DNA of 64,000 nucleotides from Dyella_B sp966430775 (GCA_966430775.1 CBJMMB010000002.1:30698-94697); one strand, 5' to 3'; numbered from the stretch's first letter, positions 34,730 to 44,300 are shown. The notes: generated by a model from the sequence alone, not told the origin. Program-made: numbers and translations.

Positions 34730-36705
34730 ATCCGTTTAGGCCAAAGACCGCTACCGTCGCTACTGCCGATCTTTTCCAGCCTGCCGAAAGTAGTTCCTTG
34801 GACCAGGCGATCGAGCGCGGCCGTGCAGCCTTGCTGGCGCAGCAGCATCCCGACGGGCACTGGTGCTTCGAACTGGAATCCGACTGCACGATCACCGCCG
34901 AATACATCCTGATGATGCATTTCATGGATGACATCGACGACGTGCTGCAGGAAAAAATGGCGCGCTACCTGCGCGCCACGCAAGTGAAAGACACGCATGG
35001 CGGCTGGCCGCAGTACCACAGTGGCGACATCGACCTGTCGTGCACGATCAAGGCCTATTACGCGCTGAAGGCGGCGGGCGACGATCCCGAAGCCGAGCAC
35101 ATGCGCATCGCGCGCAAGGCGATTCTCGCGCTGGGCGGCGCGGCGAAAGCCAACGTGTTCACGCGCATCCTGCTGGCTTTGTTCGAGCAGGTGCCGTGGC
35201 GCGCCACGCCATACGTGCCGGTGGAAATCATGCTGCTGCCGCGCTGGTTCTTCTTTCATATCGACAAGATGTCGTACTGGGCGCGCACGACGCTGGTACC
35301 GCTCACCATCCTGTGTTCGCTCAAGGCGAAGGCGGCCAATCCGCGCAAGGTGCATATCCGCGAGCTGTTCGTTACGCCACCGGAGCAGGAGCGCCACTAC
35401 TTCGTGCGTGGCGGCCTGTTGAATCGCACCTTCCTGGCGGCGGACAAGATCGCCCGTACGATCATCGATCCATTCATTCCAAAACGGGTGCGCCAGCGTG
35501 CGGTGAAGAAAGCTGTCGATTGGTTCATGCCGCGCCTCAATGGCGAAGACGGCATCGGCGCGATCTTCCCGCCGATGGTCAACAGCCTCGAGGCGATGGC
35601 GCTGCTCGGCTATCCAAAGGATCACCCGGCGCGCGAAACCTGCCTGCGCTCGATCCAGAAGCTGGTGGTGCAGCGCGACGACGGCACCGCGTACTGCCAG
35701 CCCTGCGTGTCGCCGGTGTGGGACACCGTGTGGAGCGCGCTGACCCTGATGCACACCAGCGACGATGCGCAGACGCAGGGCGCGATCGACCAGTCGATCG
35801 ACTGGCTGGTGTCCAAGCAGGAATTCGAACTCAAGGGCGACTGGGCCGTGCGCGCGCCGAACCTGGCGCCGGGCGGCTGGGCGTTCCAGTACAACAACGC
35901 GTACTACCCGGACATCGACGACACCGCCGTCGCCGCCGCGCTGCTGCACATCCAGGATCGCCGCCGCGGCGAACCCGGCCGCCATCGCATGAACACCGAT
36001 CGCGCGGCGGACTGGATGGTCGGCCTGCAATCGAAGAACGGCGGCTTCGCCGCGTTCGATGCGGACAACACCTACTACTACCTCAACGCGATTCCGTTCG
36101 CCGACCATGGCGCCCTGCTCGATCCGCCGACGGAAGACGTGTCCGGTCGCGTCGTCGCGGCATTGGGTGTGTTGGCGCGTCCGCAGGATCGTGAATCGCT
36201 GCGCCGTTGCGTCGACTATCTGCGCTCCACACAGTTGGAAGACGGCAGCTGGTGGGGCCGCTGGGGCAGCAACTACATCTACGGCACCTGGAGCGTGCTG
36301 GCCGGCCTCGCGCTGGCGGGCGAGAATCCGCAACAGCCGTACATCCGCAAGGCGGTGCAATGGCTGCGCGCCTGCCAGAACGCCGATGGCGGCTGGGGCG
36401 AGACCAACGACAGCTACATCGATCCGGCCTTGCGCGGCAGCAACCACGGGGTCAGCACGCCGCAATCCACCGCATGGGCCTTGCTGGCGCAGATGGCGGT
36501 GGGCGAAGTGCATTCGGAATCAGTGCGTCGCGGCATCGATTTCCTGGTCGCGCAGCAGCACGCCGAAGGCCTGTGGTTCCATCCTTCGCACAATGCACCC
36601 GGTTTTCCGCGCGTGTATTACCTCAAGTACCACGGCTATACCGCGTACTTCCCGCTGTGGGCGCTGTCGCGCTATCGCCAGTTGCTGCAGTCGGCCGCGG
36701 CTTGA
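34726..36705 (+). CDS. shc: Squalene-hopene cyclase
   Basis: 659 aa, full length. The catalytic DxDD motif is D396-I-D-D399, and several QW repeats are visible (DGSWWGRWG, NADGGWGETN, NGGFAAFD). It cyclises squalene to hopene/hopanol at the inner membrane. The ATG at 34726 is coupled to squalene synthase; a long in-frame extension upstream overlaps that gene and is rejected. Central gene of the cluster, followed directly by hpnG. Confidence 0.96.
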   Translation: MNPFRPKTATVATADLFQPAESSSLDQAIERGRAALLAQQHPDGHWCFELESDCTITAEYILMMHFMDDIDDVLQEKMARYLRATQVKDTHGGWPQYHSGDIDLSCTIKAYYALKAAGDDPEAEHMRIARKAILALGGAAKANVFTRILLALFEQVPWRATPYVPVEIMLLPRWFFFHIDKMSYWARTTLVPLTILCSLKAKAANPRKVHIRELFVTPPEQERHYFVRGGLLNRTFLAADKIARTIIDPFIPKRVRQRAVKKAVDWFMPRLNGEDGIGAIFPPMVNSLEAMALLGYPKDHPARETCLRSIQKLVVQRDDGTAYCQPCVSPVWDTVWSALTLMHTSDDAQTQGAIDQSIDWLVSKQEFELKGDWAVRAPNLAPGGWAFQYNNAYYPDIDDTAVAAALLHIQDRRRGEPGRHRMNTDRAADWMVGLQSKNGGFAAFDADNTYYYLNAIPFADHGALLDPPTEDVSGRVVAALGVLARPQDRESLRRCVDYLRSTQLEDGSWWGRWGSNYIYGTWSVLAGLALAGENPQQPYIRKAVQWLRACQNADGGWGETNDSYIDPALRGSNHGVSTPQSTAWALLAQMAVGEVHSESVRRGIDFLVAQQHAEGLWFHPSHNAPGFPRVYYLKYHGYTAYFPLWALSRYRQLLQSAAA

Positions 36706-37439
36706 GTACGGGCACGGCGATTCGCACCACCGGCATTGTCGTCGCGCTGGCATCGGAAGCCAGCGCACTCGCCTCGCGCGCTGCAAGAACCGACAACATC
36801 ACCGCACTGCCTGATGGCGCCGCGCTGTACCTGAGCGGCATGGGGCCGCAGGCTGCGCGTCGCGCCGCCGAAGCCTTGGCGGCAGCGGGCGCTTCCGCAC
36901 TGGCCGTGTTCGGCGTGGCGGGCGCGCTCGACGACACGCTGCGCAACGGCACGCTGCTCTGCCCGGAACGCGTGCTCGACGAGCAAGGCCAGGCGTACAC
37001 GACCGATGCCGCGTGGCGCGCGAGCCTGCAACGGCGGTTCGCTGGCGTCGCCACGCCGCTGCACGCGACCGGGGCGCTGCTCAGCGTCGCCGCGCCCTTG
37101 CTGACCGCCACCGCCAAGCGCGCGGCGCATGGCCAGTGCGCCGCGCTCGCCGTGGATATGGAAAGCGCCGCCGTGGCGGCGGTCGCGCAGGAGCGAGGCC
37201 TGCCCTTCGCGGTGCTGCGCGCGATCGTCGACGAAGCGGACGACGCCATCCCGCCCGCATTGAACGGCAGCGTCGATGCCTGGGGACGCCCGCGTCCGCT
37301 GCGCCTGCTGGCGGCGTTTGGCCGGCAGCCATCCCTTGTAAGCGAGCTGCCCCGACTATACTCACGCATGCAACGAGCCACGCACGCATTGCGCGCCGCC
37401 GCCCACGCCGCGGGGCCTGCGTTGGGCTGGCCTCGCTAG
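36702..37439 (+). CDS. hpnG: Hopanoid phosphorylase HpnG
   Basis: 245 aa of the nucleoside phosphorylase superfamily. HpnG releases adenine from adenosylhopane to give the ribosyl-type intermediate of bacteriohopanetetrol. GIVVALASEASAL at 9-21, GVAGALDD around 65-72 and the catalytic region AVDMESAAVAAVA around 141-153 match the family. The start is TTG at 36702, overlapping the cyclase stop (TTGA); no better start is available. The C-terminus is Ala-rich and basic. Confidence 0.85.
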   Translation: MSTGTAIRTTGIVVALASEASALASRAARTDNITALPDGAALYLSGMGPQAARRAAEALAAAGASALAVFGVAGALDDTLRNGTLLCPERVLDEQGQAYTTDAAWRASLQRRFAGVATPLHATGALLSVAAPLLTATAKRAAHGQCAALAVDMESAAVAAVAQERGLPFAVLRAIVDEADDAIPPALNGSVDAWGRPRPLRLLAAFGRQPSLVSELPRLYSRMQRATHALRAAAHAAGPALGWPR

Positions 37440-37467
37440 AAGAACACTTCCGCCTGGAGAACCCCGC

Positions 37468-37830
37468 ATGTCCCCGCATCGTTTTGGATCTTTCCTGGTC
37501 GCCGCCGCGTGCGCATTGGTCAGCGTGGCCGCGTCCGCGCACGCCATCCTGGTCGACAGCACGCCCAAGCCCAACGGCACGCTGAGCGCCGGCCACGTGC
37601 AGATGATGTTCAAGTACAACAGCAAGATCGACCAGCACCGTTCGCGCCTGGTGCTGATCGCGCCCGACAAGAGCGAAACGGTGCTGACCATCGCCACCGA
37701 CAGCAAGAGCAACGAGCTGGATACCAGCGCCGATCTGAAACCTGGCGCGTATACGCTGCGCTGGCAGGCGCTGGCGCTGGATGGCCACATCACGCGCGGC
37801 GATCTGCCGTTTACGGTGGTGGGCAAGTAG
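37468..37830 (+). CDS. copC: CopC-domain periplasmic copper-binding protein
   Basis: 120 aa. The signal peptide ends at ASA-HA, so mature His1 (HAILVDSTPKPNGTL) can form the N-terminal copper site of CopC. The later HITRGDLPF contains the second conserved His (GHITRG). Paired with copD 142 nt downstream, it forms a copper import or tolerance unit. Its TAG stop is the first triplet of palindrome P2-b. Confidence 0.88.
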   Translation: MSPHRFGSFLVAAACALVSVAASAHAILVDSTPKPNGTLSAGHVQMMFKYNSKIDQHRSRLVLIAPDKSETVLTIATDSKSNELDTSADLKPGAYTLRWQALALDGHITRGDLPFTVVGK

Positions 37831-37898
37831 GTTGGGGGACAAACCCCAACATCGTCCTGCGTAGGCACATTCCATGTTGGGGTTCGCACCCCAACCTA
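37828..37898. repeat. Palindromic element P2, copy b
   Basis: TAGGTTGGGGGACAAACCCC faces GGGGTTCGCACCCCAACCTA. The left TAG is the copC stop codon. It lies between copC and copD on the same strand and may reduce read-through into copD. Confidence 0.88.
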
Positions 37899-37972
37899 CG
37901 CACATTCATGCACGCCCTCTTCCCGGAGAGGGCCGCGGTAGCGCAACCCTGATCTTTTCCTGAGCGATCCCC

Positions 37973-39628
37973 GTGGAACTTCTCGTCGACATCTTCGGCT
38001 ACCTCAGCATCATCCTGCACGGCATCACCATCGTCGCGCAGTCGATGACGCTGGGCGGCATCCTGTTCCTGGTTTTCCTGATGCGCCCGTTCGCGCATTT
38101 GCTGCCACAAGGTGCGAACCTGGAACGGCGCATCGCGCGGCTGACCATCTACAGCGCCATCGGCCTGATTTTCGCGGAAGTTGCGGGCGTCGGCTTGCAG
38201 GTGGCGGTGGTGGAATCCACGGTAAACCTGACGTTCCTCGACGTCATGCAGGCGCCGTTCGCGATCGCCGGCACGATCAAGATCGTCTGCGCCCTGCTAC
38301 TGATTCCATGCCTGAGCGCGCGCATGTCCCGCGGCTTGCTGGGCGCGATCCTGCCGCTGGTGATCGGCGCGGTGGAACTCACCGCCGCCACCTTCACCAC
38401 GCATGCCTACGCGCGCCTGGACAACAACGTGCTGCTGCTGTTCGTGGAAGGCCTGCATCAGTTCGGCGCGGCGATCTGGATCGGCGCGATCCCCTGCTTC
38501 GTACTGGCACTGAGCAAACTGCAGGATGTGGACGGATGGCGCGTGGTCGGCGCGCGTTTCTCGCGCATGTCGATGATCGGCGTGGCCAGCATCATCATCT
38601 CCGGCACGATCATGAGCGTGTTCTACATCGGCGATGTGCAGGGTTTCTACGGCACCGCCTACGGCGTGATGGTGGGCGCGAAGATCGCGATGTTCGTGGC
38701 GCTGCTGCTGCTTGGCCTGGGCAACCTGCTGGTGACCGAACGGCTGCGCAAGAACCAGGATGCCTCGGTGATCCGCCTGCGCCGTTTCGCCGAAGTGGAA
38801 ATCGGCATCGGCTTCACCATCTTCTTTGCTGCGGCCTCGCTCACTTCGGTGCCGCCGGCCGTGGACCTCACCACCGATCGCGTCACGCTGCACGAGATCG
38901 CCGTACGCAACGCGCCGGCATGGCCGCGGCTTACCTCGCCCGATCACGACCAGCTCGCCGTGTCGCAGGCACAGGCGCAGTTGGATCACGAAGCCGAGCA
39001 GCGCCATCAGGCCGCCGCGCAGGCGATCATTCCGGGCTCGGGCGTGTTGCCGCCGCGCAATGCCGAGGACATCGCCTGGTCCGAATACAACCATCACTGG
39101 GCCGGCATCTTCGTGCTGGTGATCGGCCTGCTCGCCTTGCTCAACCGTGCCGGCGTGCGATGGCTCCGGCATTGGCCATTGCTGTTCCTGCTGATGGCCG
39201 GCTTCCTGCTGGTGCGCTCGGATCCGGAAGTGTGGCCGATGGGCCAGGAAGGTTTCTGGGCGGCATGGCGCGACGTGGAGGTGGCCCAGCACCGCTTCTT
39301 CGTGGCGTTGATCATCCTGTTCGGCCTGTTCGAATGGGCGGTGCGAACGGGGCGCCTGCGCGGCCCGAAGGCGGCGCTGGTGTTTCCGCTGCTGGTATCG
39401 GTGGGCGGCGCGATGCTGCTCACGCACAGCCACCAGATCTCCAACGTGAAGGATCAGCTCCTGATCGAACTCACCCACACGCCGCTGGCGCTGGCGGGCG
39501 TGGCCTCGGGCTGGGCGCGCTGGCTGGAATTGCGCCTGCCCGGGCGTGGCGGCCGCATTGCGGGCTGGGTATGGCCGCTGTGTTTCATGCTGGTGGGCGT
39601 GATCCTGCTCTGGTACCGCGAGGCCTGA
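37973..39628 (+). CDS. copD: CopD-family copper transport membrane protein
   Basis: 551 aa, starting at GTG 37973, with about twelve hydrophobic helices. The N-terminal half contains LHQFGAAIWIGAIPCF, the CopD-type motif with conserved Trp-x-Gly. The large insertion at about 300-370 is hydrophilic. A C-terminal four-helix part contains HSHQISNVK with His residues able to bind copper. It probably moves copper across the inner membrane with CopC. The Cop pair sits between hpnG and ispA and has no evident hopanoid role. Confidence 0.82.
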   Translation: MELLVDIFGYLSIILHGITIVAQSMTLGGILFLVFLMRPFAHLLPQGANLERRIARLTIYSAIGLIFAEVAGVGLQVAVVESTVNLTFLDVMQAPFAIAGTIKIVCALLLIPCLSARMSRGLLGAILPLVIGAVELTAATFTTHAYARLDNNVLLLFVEGLHQFGAAIWIGAIPCFVLALSKLQDVDGWRVVGARFSRMSMIGVASIIISGTIMSVFYIGDVQGFYGTAYGVMVGAKIAMFVALLLLGLGNLLVTERLRKNQDASVIRLRRFAEVEIGIGFTIFFAAASLTSVPPAVDLTTDRVTLHEIAVRNAPAWPRLTSPDHDQLAVSQAQAQLDHEAEQRHQAAAQAIIPGSGVLPPRNAEDIAWSEYNHHWAGIFVLVIGLLALLNRAGVRWLRHWPLLFLLMAGFLLVRSDPEVWPMGQEGFWAAWRDVEVAQHRFFVALIILFGLFEWAVRTGRLRGPKAALVFPLLVSVGGAMLLTHSHQISNVKDQLLIELTHTPLALAGVASGWARWLELRLPGRGGRIAGWVWPLCFMLVGVILLWYREA

Positions 39629-39711
39629 TCCCGGCCGATGTTAAAGTTACGGTCTTCCCGCCCGGATTCCGGTGCGGGTCGCCTTTTCACTGCCCGTTTC
39701 CCGGATTTCGA

Positions 39712-40614
39712 ATGAACCTGACGTCACCCGAGGTTTCCGCGTTCGCCGACCGCGTGCCGGCCTATCTGCAGCGGCTGGAACGCAGCACCGACGCTCTCCT
39801 CCCATCCGCCGACACGGACCAGGCACGCCTGCACCAGGCCATGCGCTATGCCTGCGAGGGCGGCAAGCACCTGCGCGCGCTGATGGTGTATGCCGCCGGC
39901 GAAGCGCTGGGCGTGGCCGCCGAGAAGTTGGATGCCGCTGCCTGCGCAGTGGAACTGATCCACGCCTATTCGCTGGTGCACGACGACCTGCCCGCGATGG
40001 ACAACGACGACCTGCGTCGCGGTCGTCCCACCGTGCACAAAGCGTACGACGAGGCGACCGGCATCCTGGTCGGCGACGCCCTGCAGACTTCCGCGTTCGA
40101 AGCGTTGGCGACCACCGCGGCGCTGGATGCGGAGCAGAAAGTGCGCATGATCCGCGCGCTCGCGCATGCCTCTGGTTCGCTCGGCATGGTCGGCGGCCAG
40201 GCCGTGGACATGGCTTCGGAAAACAAGACGCTCACGCTGGCGCAGCTGGAATCGCTGCACGCGCGCAAGACCGGCGCGCTGATCCTGGTCACCTGCCAGC
40301 TCGCCGGCATCGCGGCCCATGCGCCGGAGGCGACAATTCGCGCGCTGGAACACTACGGCAAGTGCATCGGCCTCGCGTTCCAGATCCAGGACGACGTGCT
40401 CGACCAGATCGCCGACACCGCCACGCTCGGCAAGACCGCCGGCAAGGATCTGGCCGCGCACAAGTCCACGTTCCCGTCGCTGCTGGGGCTGGAACCGGCC
40501 AGGCAGCGTGCCGACACCCTGTTCGACGAGGCGCGCAACGCGGCGCGCAGTATCTCCGGCCATGCCGAACCCTTGCTGTGGCTGGCCGATTACATTCAGC
40601 AACGCAAGCACTGA
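39712..40614 (+). CDS. ispA: Farnesyl diphosphate synthase
   Basis: 300 aa. It condenses IPP with DMAPP and GPP to FPP, the substrate of squalene synthase. The first Asp-rich motif is DDLPAMDNDD (about 86-95) and the second is DDVLD (about 224-228), with GGKHLRALM and HARKTGAL in between. ATG at 39712; a far longer open frame upstream overlaps copD and is rejected. It links the mevalonate genes to the squalene branch. No xseB or dxs neighbours are present, unlike the usual bacterial ispA context. Confidence 0.94.
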   Translation: MNLTSPEVSAFADRVPAYLQRLERSTDALLPSADTDQARLHQAMRYACEGGKHLRALMVYAAGEALGVAAEKLDAAACAVELIHAYSLVHDDLPAMDNDDLRRGRPTVHKAYDEATGILVGDALQTSAFEALATTAALDAEQKVRMIRALAHASGSLGMVGGQAVDMASENKTLTLAQLESLHARKTGALILVTCQLAGIAAHAPEATIRALEHYGKCIGLAFQIQDDVLDQIADTATLGKTAGKDLAAHKSTFPSLLGLEPARQRADTLFDEARNAARSISGHAEPLLWLADYIQQRKH

Positions 40615-40626
40615 AACACCGTGCCA

Positions 40627-40649
40627 CTCCCCGGCGTGGCGCCGGGGAG
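40627..40649. terminator. Hairpin after ispA
   Basis: A perfect 9-bp stem (CTCCCCGGC / GCCGGGGAG) with a 5-nt loop starts 12 nt after the ispA stop. There is no T-run, so termination efficiency is uncertain. Confidence 0.5.
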
Positions 40650-40706
40650 CAAGCCGGCCGCGCGCAGGTCGGAGTTTTTGAGACACAGGACTGTCCCGTT
40701 CGCCAT

Positions 40707-40724
40707 CAGGTGTGGTAACACCTG
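40707..40724. promoter_or_regulatory. Palindrome CAGGTGT-GGTA-ACACCTG
   Basis: A perfect 7+7 bp inverted repeat about 40 nt upstream of the ATG at 40765. It could be an operator or a small leader hairpin of the Gcr-like gene. Confidence 0.35.
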
Positions 40725-40764
40725 ACCTTGCGTGAATGAACAACGACAGGAAGGATGTTGACCG

Positions 40765-42903
40765 ATGTTCACTTCTCTCGCGAAATTCTGGCGCAAATGG
40801 CGGGATGCGTTGCGCACAGGCCGGCAGATCGATGCCCTGCTGGCGCATGCCGATCCCGATGCCGAGCTGGCCGCACGCAACGAATGGCTGATCGAGATTG
40901 CGCACTGGCTGCGCCGCGGTGGCGCCGTCGCCAGCGATGAAGCGCAGCCCGACCAGGCGCCGAAATATCCGCCGCACACGCGATTGCGCTATCTCATGCA
41001 GTTGCTCGATCGCAATCCGGAATGGAGAGCGCGCGTGGCGGCGACCTTGCAGAGCATCGTGCGCGATACCGACGCGATGGCGCTGCTGTGCGATTCGGGC
41101 ATGCCCGCGCACGCAGGTTTCAGCGGCGCGCTGATCGAACGCCTGCAGGCTTCGTTGATTCCGCCGGCGCCGAACAGCCGCGATCTGTCCGCCTTGTTCA
41201 CGCTGATCTTTCCCTCCGCCGATGATGCGCATTGGGTGGCGGCGCTGCCGCGCGAGCTGTTGGCCAAGCTCAGCGAATTGCTCACCGATCGGGAAACCGA
41301 CGACGACACGCAGGCCGCGCGCGAACAGGCGAATCCATCGCGTCTCTCGCTCGAGCTGATCGCCGCCTTGCATTACCTGACCGGGCAGATCGGCTCGATC
41401 GGTTTGTCCAAGGCCATCCGCACGCGCTTGACGGAACAGCGGCTCGACACGCTACCGTTCTACAAGCTGCCGCGCGCCATGCTCGCAGTGGAACGCGCCG
41501 GTGAAGCCGACGATGCGGCGCAAGCCGAAGGCCATACCGTGCGCATCAGCCAGACACTGCTGCAGGAAGTGAATTACCTGCGCGCCTTGCTGGATGAATG
41601 CCTGCGCTCGCTGGACGACGTGCATACGCATCTGAACGAAAATGGCGTGAGCGTGGACATCGTGTTCCAGCTCGAGCGGATGCGCGTGCGCATCACGCGT
41701 GCCGAGCGTTTGCTCGAAGCATGGCTGGCGATCCGCCAGCAAGGCGAATCGATCGAACCGATCGCCAGCCTGTTCGCCGACCTGATCGCCGCCAACCATG
41801 CCAGCCACAGCGTCGGTTACCTGGTGCGCAGCAATTTCTCGCTGCTGGCGCGCAAGGTGGTCGATCGCAGCGCGGAAGACGGCGAGCACTACGTCGCCTA
41901 CGACCGCAAGAATTATTTGAACATGTGGTGGATGGCGTTCGGCGGCGGCCTGATCATGGCGGCGGCGGTGTACGTGAAGTTCTTTATCTTCAGCCTGCAT
42001 CTGCATCCGATGATCGAAGGCTTCTTCGCCGGCCTCAATTACGCGGCGGCATTTTTGCTGATGCACTTCCTGCACTTCACGCTGGCCACCAAGCAGCCGG
42101 CGATGACCGCGCCGATGCTTGCGCAAAAGCTCGACGGCATCGGCACGCCGCAAGGCATGGACGATTTCGTGCAGGCGGTGGTGGCGCTGATCCGCACGCA
42201 GGCCGCGGCGATCTTCGGCAACCTGGTGGCGGTGTTTCCGGCCTGCCTGGCGATCCAGCTCGCCGCACGGTATCTGTTCGGCGTCGACCTGATCACACCG
42301 GAGAAGGCGCACGCGGCCATCCATTCGTTTTCGCTGCTCGGCGCCACGCCGTTGTTTGCGGCGATGACCGGCGTATTGCTATGGGTGTCGAGCCTGCTGG
42401 CCGGCTGGGCCGACAACTGGTTCGTGCTGCATCGGTTGCGCGACGTGCTCTCGTACAACCGCCGCTTGCGTTTCGTGTTCGGCGAGCGCGGCGCGGTGCG
42501 TTTCGCGAACTTCTCGCGCCGCAACGTCGCCGGCGTGGTCGCCAATTTCTCGCTCGGCCTCATGCTCGGCCTGGTGCCGGCGATCCTCACCGCCTTCGCG
42601 CTGCCCTACGAAGTACGCCACATCACCGTCGCCGCCGGCTCGATCGGCACCGCGCTGGGCGTGCTCGGCCACGCCACCTTCCAGACGCATGAAATCTGGT
42701 GGCCCGTGGCCGGTTGCGCGGTGATGGCCTCGCTCAATGTGGCAGTCAGTTTTACCCTGGCGTTCCAGATGGCGTTGCGCGCGCGGCCGATGCAACGCCG
42801 CGCACGACGCGAAATCAATCGAGCATTGTGGCGCTACGTGCTGGCCAATCCGTTGCAGTTGTTGTTTCCTGCGCGCAGCAAAGTTGTTGTCGATGCAGCG
42901 TAG
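40765..42903 (+). CDS. Gcr-like membrane protein (labelled site-specific recombinase)
   Basis: 712 aa. The family (COG4389) is widely annotated as site-specific recombinase Gcr after early gonococcal work. Here the N-terminal 370 residues are helical and soluble. The C-terminal half has about six to seven membrane helices (for example around 395-415, 420-440, 485-505, 530-550, 595-620, 650-675). No serine- or tyrosine-recombinase catalytic motif is visible, so a membrane role is likelier. ATG at 40765 preceded by an AGGAAGGATG-rich leader. Not linked to the integron array. Confidence 0.78.
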   Translation: MFTSLAKFWRKWRDALRTGRQIDALLAHADPDAELAARNEWLIEIAHWLRRGGAVASDEAQPDQAPKYPPHTRLRYLMQLLDRNPEWRARVAATLQSIVRDTDAMALLCDSGMPAHAGFSGALIERLQASLIPPAPNSRDLSALFTLIFPSADDAHWVAALPRELLAKLSELLTDRETDDDTQAAREQANPSRLSLELIAALHYLTGQIGSIGLSKAIRTRLTEQRLDTLPFYKLPRAMLAVERAGEADDAAQAEGHTVRISQTLLQEVNYLRALLDECLRSLDDVHTHLNENGVSVDIVFQLERMRVRITRAERLLEAWLAIRQQGESIEPIASLFADLIAANHASHSVGYLVRSNFSLLARKVVDRSAEDGEHYVAYDRKNYLNMWWMAFGGGLIMAAAVYVKFFIFSLHLHPMIEGFFAGLNYAAAFLLMHFLHFTLATKQPAMTAPMLAQKLDGIGTPQGMDDFVQAVVALIRTQAAAIFGNLVAVFPACLAIQLAARYLFGVDLITPEKAHAAIHSFSLLGATPLFAAMTGVLLWVSSLLAGWADNWFVLHRLRDVLSYNRRLRFVFGERGAVRFANFSRRNVAGVVANFSLGLMLGLVPAILTAFALPYEVRHITVAAGSIGTALGVLGHATFQTHEIWWPVAGCAVMASLNVAVSFTLAFQMALRARPMQRRARREINRALWRYVLANPLQLLFPARSKVVVDAA

Positions 42904-42918
42904 GCTCGGAATGCAATG

Positions 42919-42993
42919 TAGGTTGGGTTAGCGCAGCGTAACCCAACATCTTCGGAGCAATATTGTTGGGTTACGCTGCGCTAACCCAACCTA
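42919..42993. repeat. Palindromic element P1, copy b
   Basis: TAGGTTGGGTTAGCGCAGCG faces its complement (CGCTGCGCTAACCCAACCTA). It starts 15 nt after the stop of the Gcr-like gene and ends 24 nt before the patatin ATG. Arms match copy a at 18231-18305 with small co-varying changes (GAAGC to GCAGC on both arms). Confidence 0.88.
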
Positions 42994-43016
42994 CGGCGCA
43001 TCTTGGAAGGAAACCT

Positions 43017-43901
43017 ATGCTCGAGAAGGTCACTGAAGTATCCGGCGTCGACTTCCGCAAGTTCGAAACCCTGGTTTTCGCCGGCGGCGGTAATCGATGC
43101 TGGTGGCAGGCCGGCGCATTGCGGCACTTGATGGAACATGGCGCGCGCCTGCCGGCCCAACTGGTGGGCACCAGTGCCGGCGCAGCAGTGGCCGCATCGT
43201 TTCTCGTGGAAGGTGCCGAGACGGCGCTGCAGGCTTGCCTGCGATTGTTCTCCGGCAACCGAAGAATTTTCGACTGGGCTGCGCTGCCCCGACTCAAATT
43301 TGCCCATCAGCATATTTACCCCGCGTGGGTCGATGCGTTCTTCAATTCGACTAGCTTCGCCACGCTGGGTCGTTCTTCGTCACGTCTTACGGTAGCCCTC
43401 ACGCGACCGGCGCGAGGTCTCGGCGTAAGCGGATCGGTTTTCATGGGAACACTGGCCTATCTCATCGACAGGTACGTGTGGAACAGCATCCATCCGCGGC
43501 TTCCCACGCTGCTGGGGCTGCGACAGGAATTCGTCGTATTGAACGACTGCAGCGGCATCGAAGCGGCCAGGATGGTTCTCATCGCTGCCGCTTCGGCACC
43601 ACCCATCATGTCTGCAAGTCCGATCGAAGGGCGGCATGCGATGGATGGCGGTTATACCGACAATGCACCGATCCCTCCTCAGTCCAGCGCGGAACGGTCG
43701 CGTACCTTGGTCATGCTCACACGGCACTATCCGCGGCTTCCGCAGTGGTTCACGTGGTTGGGGCGGACGTACTGGCAGCCAAGCCAACGCGTTCCTGTTT
43801 CAACCTGGGATTGCACGCCCAGGGCTACGGTGCAGGATGCTTATGATCTGGGTTTGCAGGATGCTGCGCGGGCTTTGCGTTCAGGACTGCTGGTTGGCTG
43901 A
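43017..43901 (+). CDS. Patatin-like phospholipase
   Basis: 294 aa. The Ser-Asp dyad hydrolase fold is visible as the oxyanion loop GGGNRCW (22-28), the nucleophile elbow GTSAGAA (about 50-56, G-x-S-x-G) and DGGYTDN (about 209-215) with the catalytic Asp. It should hydrolyse acyl lipids; intracellular, no signal peptide. ATG at 43017 with a GGAAGGA site; the in-frame upstream part is palindrome P1-b. Confidence 0.88.
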   Translation: MLEKVTEVSGVDFRKFETLVFAGGGNRCWWQAGALRHLMEHGARLPAQLVGTSAGAAVAASFLVEGAETALQACLRLFSGNRRIFDWAALPRLKFAHQHIYPAWVDAFFNSTSFATLGRSSSRLTVALTRPARGLGVSGSVFMGTLAYLIDRYVWNSIHPRLPTLLGLRQEFVVLNDCSGIEAARMVLIAAASAPPIMSASPIEGRHAMDGGYTDNAPIPPQSSAERSRTLVMLTRHYPRLPQWFTWLGRTYWQPSQRVPVSTWDCTPRATVQDAYDLGLQDAARALRSGLLVG

Positions 43902-43910
43902 ACTCATATA

Positions 43911-43940
43911 GCCGTCATTTCCGCCTTCGCGAATGACGGC
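43911..43940. repeat. Short REP hairpin
   Basis: GCCGTCATTTCCGCC with TTCGCGAATGACGGC forms one hairpin between two convergent genes. It is a single REP unit, unlike the paired units elsewhere. Confidence 0.75.
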
Positions 43941-43949
43941 CATGTCTCA

Positions 43950-44300
43950 TCAAGCCGGGCGCACATCATGCAGTTGCCAGTTCGAGCCGATCAGCCAGTT
44001 CAGGCGTTGGCGCAGGATGCTCATCGGCAGGTCGCTGATCACGCTTACCTCGGTGTGCAGATCCTCGACCTTGGCCGTCACCGTGGCGAGCTGGTCGGTG
44101 ATACCCAAGCGTTCGTCCACGCTGTCGGGATCGGGCTGCATGGCGCGCCAGCGCTGGAACAGCAGCGGGCTGCGCAGGGCTTCCTGCAGGGCCGCGGCCA
44201 GATCGTTCGGGCCGGCGCCGCTGTAGCTCAGCGACGGCTCCGCGCCGCGCGCGTGCGCGAGATCCTTGATCTGCAGGTAGTAGTGACTGCGGTGCGTCAT
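43950..44300 (-). CDS. Conserved hypothetical protein (116 aa)
   Basis: A soluble, helical protein. The C-terminal half (TDQLATVTAKVEDLHTEVSVI) may form a coiled coil. It is not recognised beyond resemblance to small conserved proteins of this order. ATG at 44300 has a strong AGGAGG site 5 nt upstream. It is downstream of bioD on the same strand (42-nt gap) but needs no functional link. Confidence 0.6.
   Translation of the reverse strand: MTHRSHYYLQIKDLAHARGAEPSLSYSGAGPNDLAAALQEALRSPLLFQRWRAMQPDPDSVDERLGITDQLATVTAKVEDLHTEVSVISDLPMSILRQRLNWLIGSNWQLHDVRPA

Noticed and set aside
34717..36513. A 598-codon frame opposite squalene-hopene cyclase
   Set aside because: Shadow frame; the cyclase carries DxDD and QW repeats.
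40765..42903. Site-specific recombinase mobilising the integron array
   Set aside because: The protein has membrane helices and no recombinase catalytic residues, and lies 32 kb from the array.
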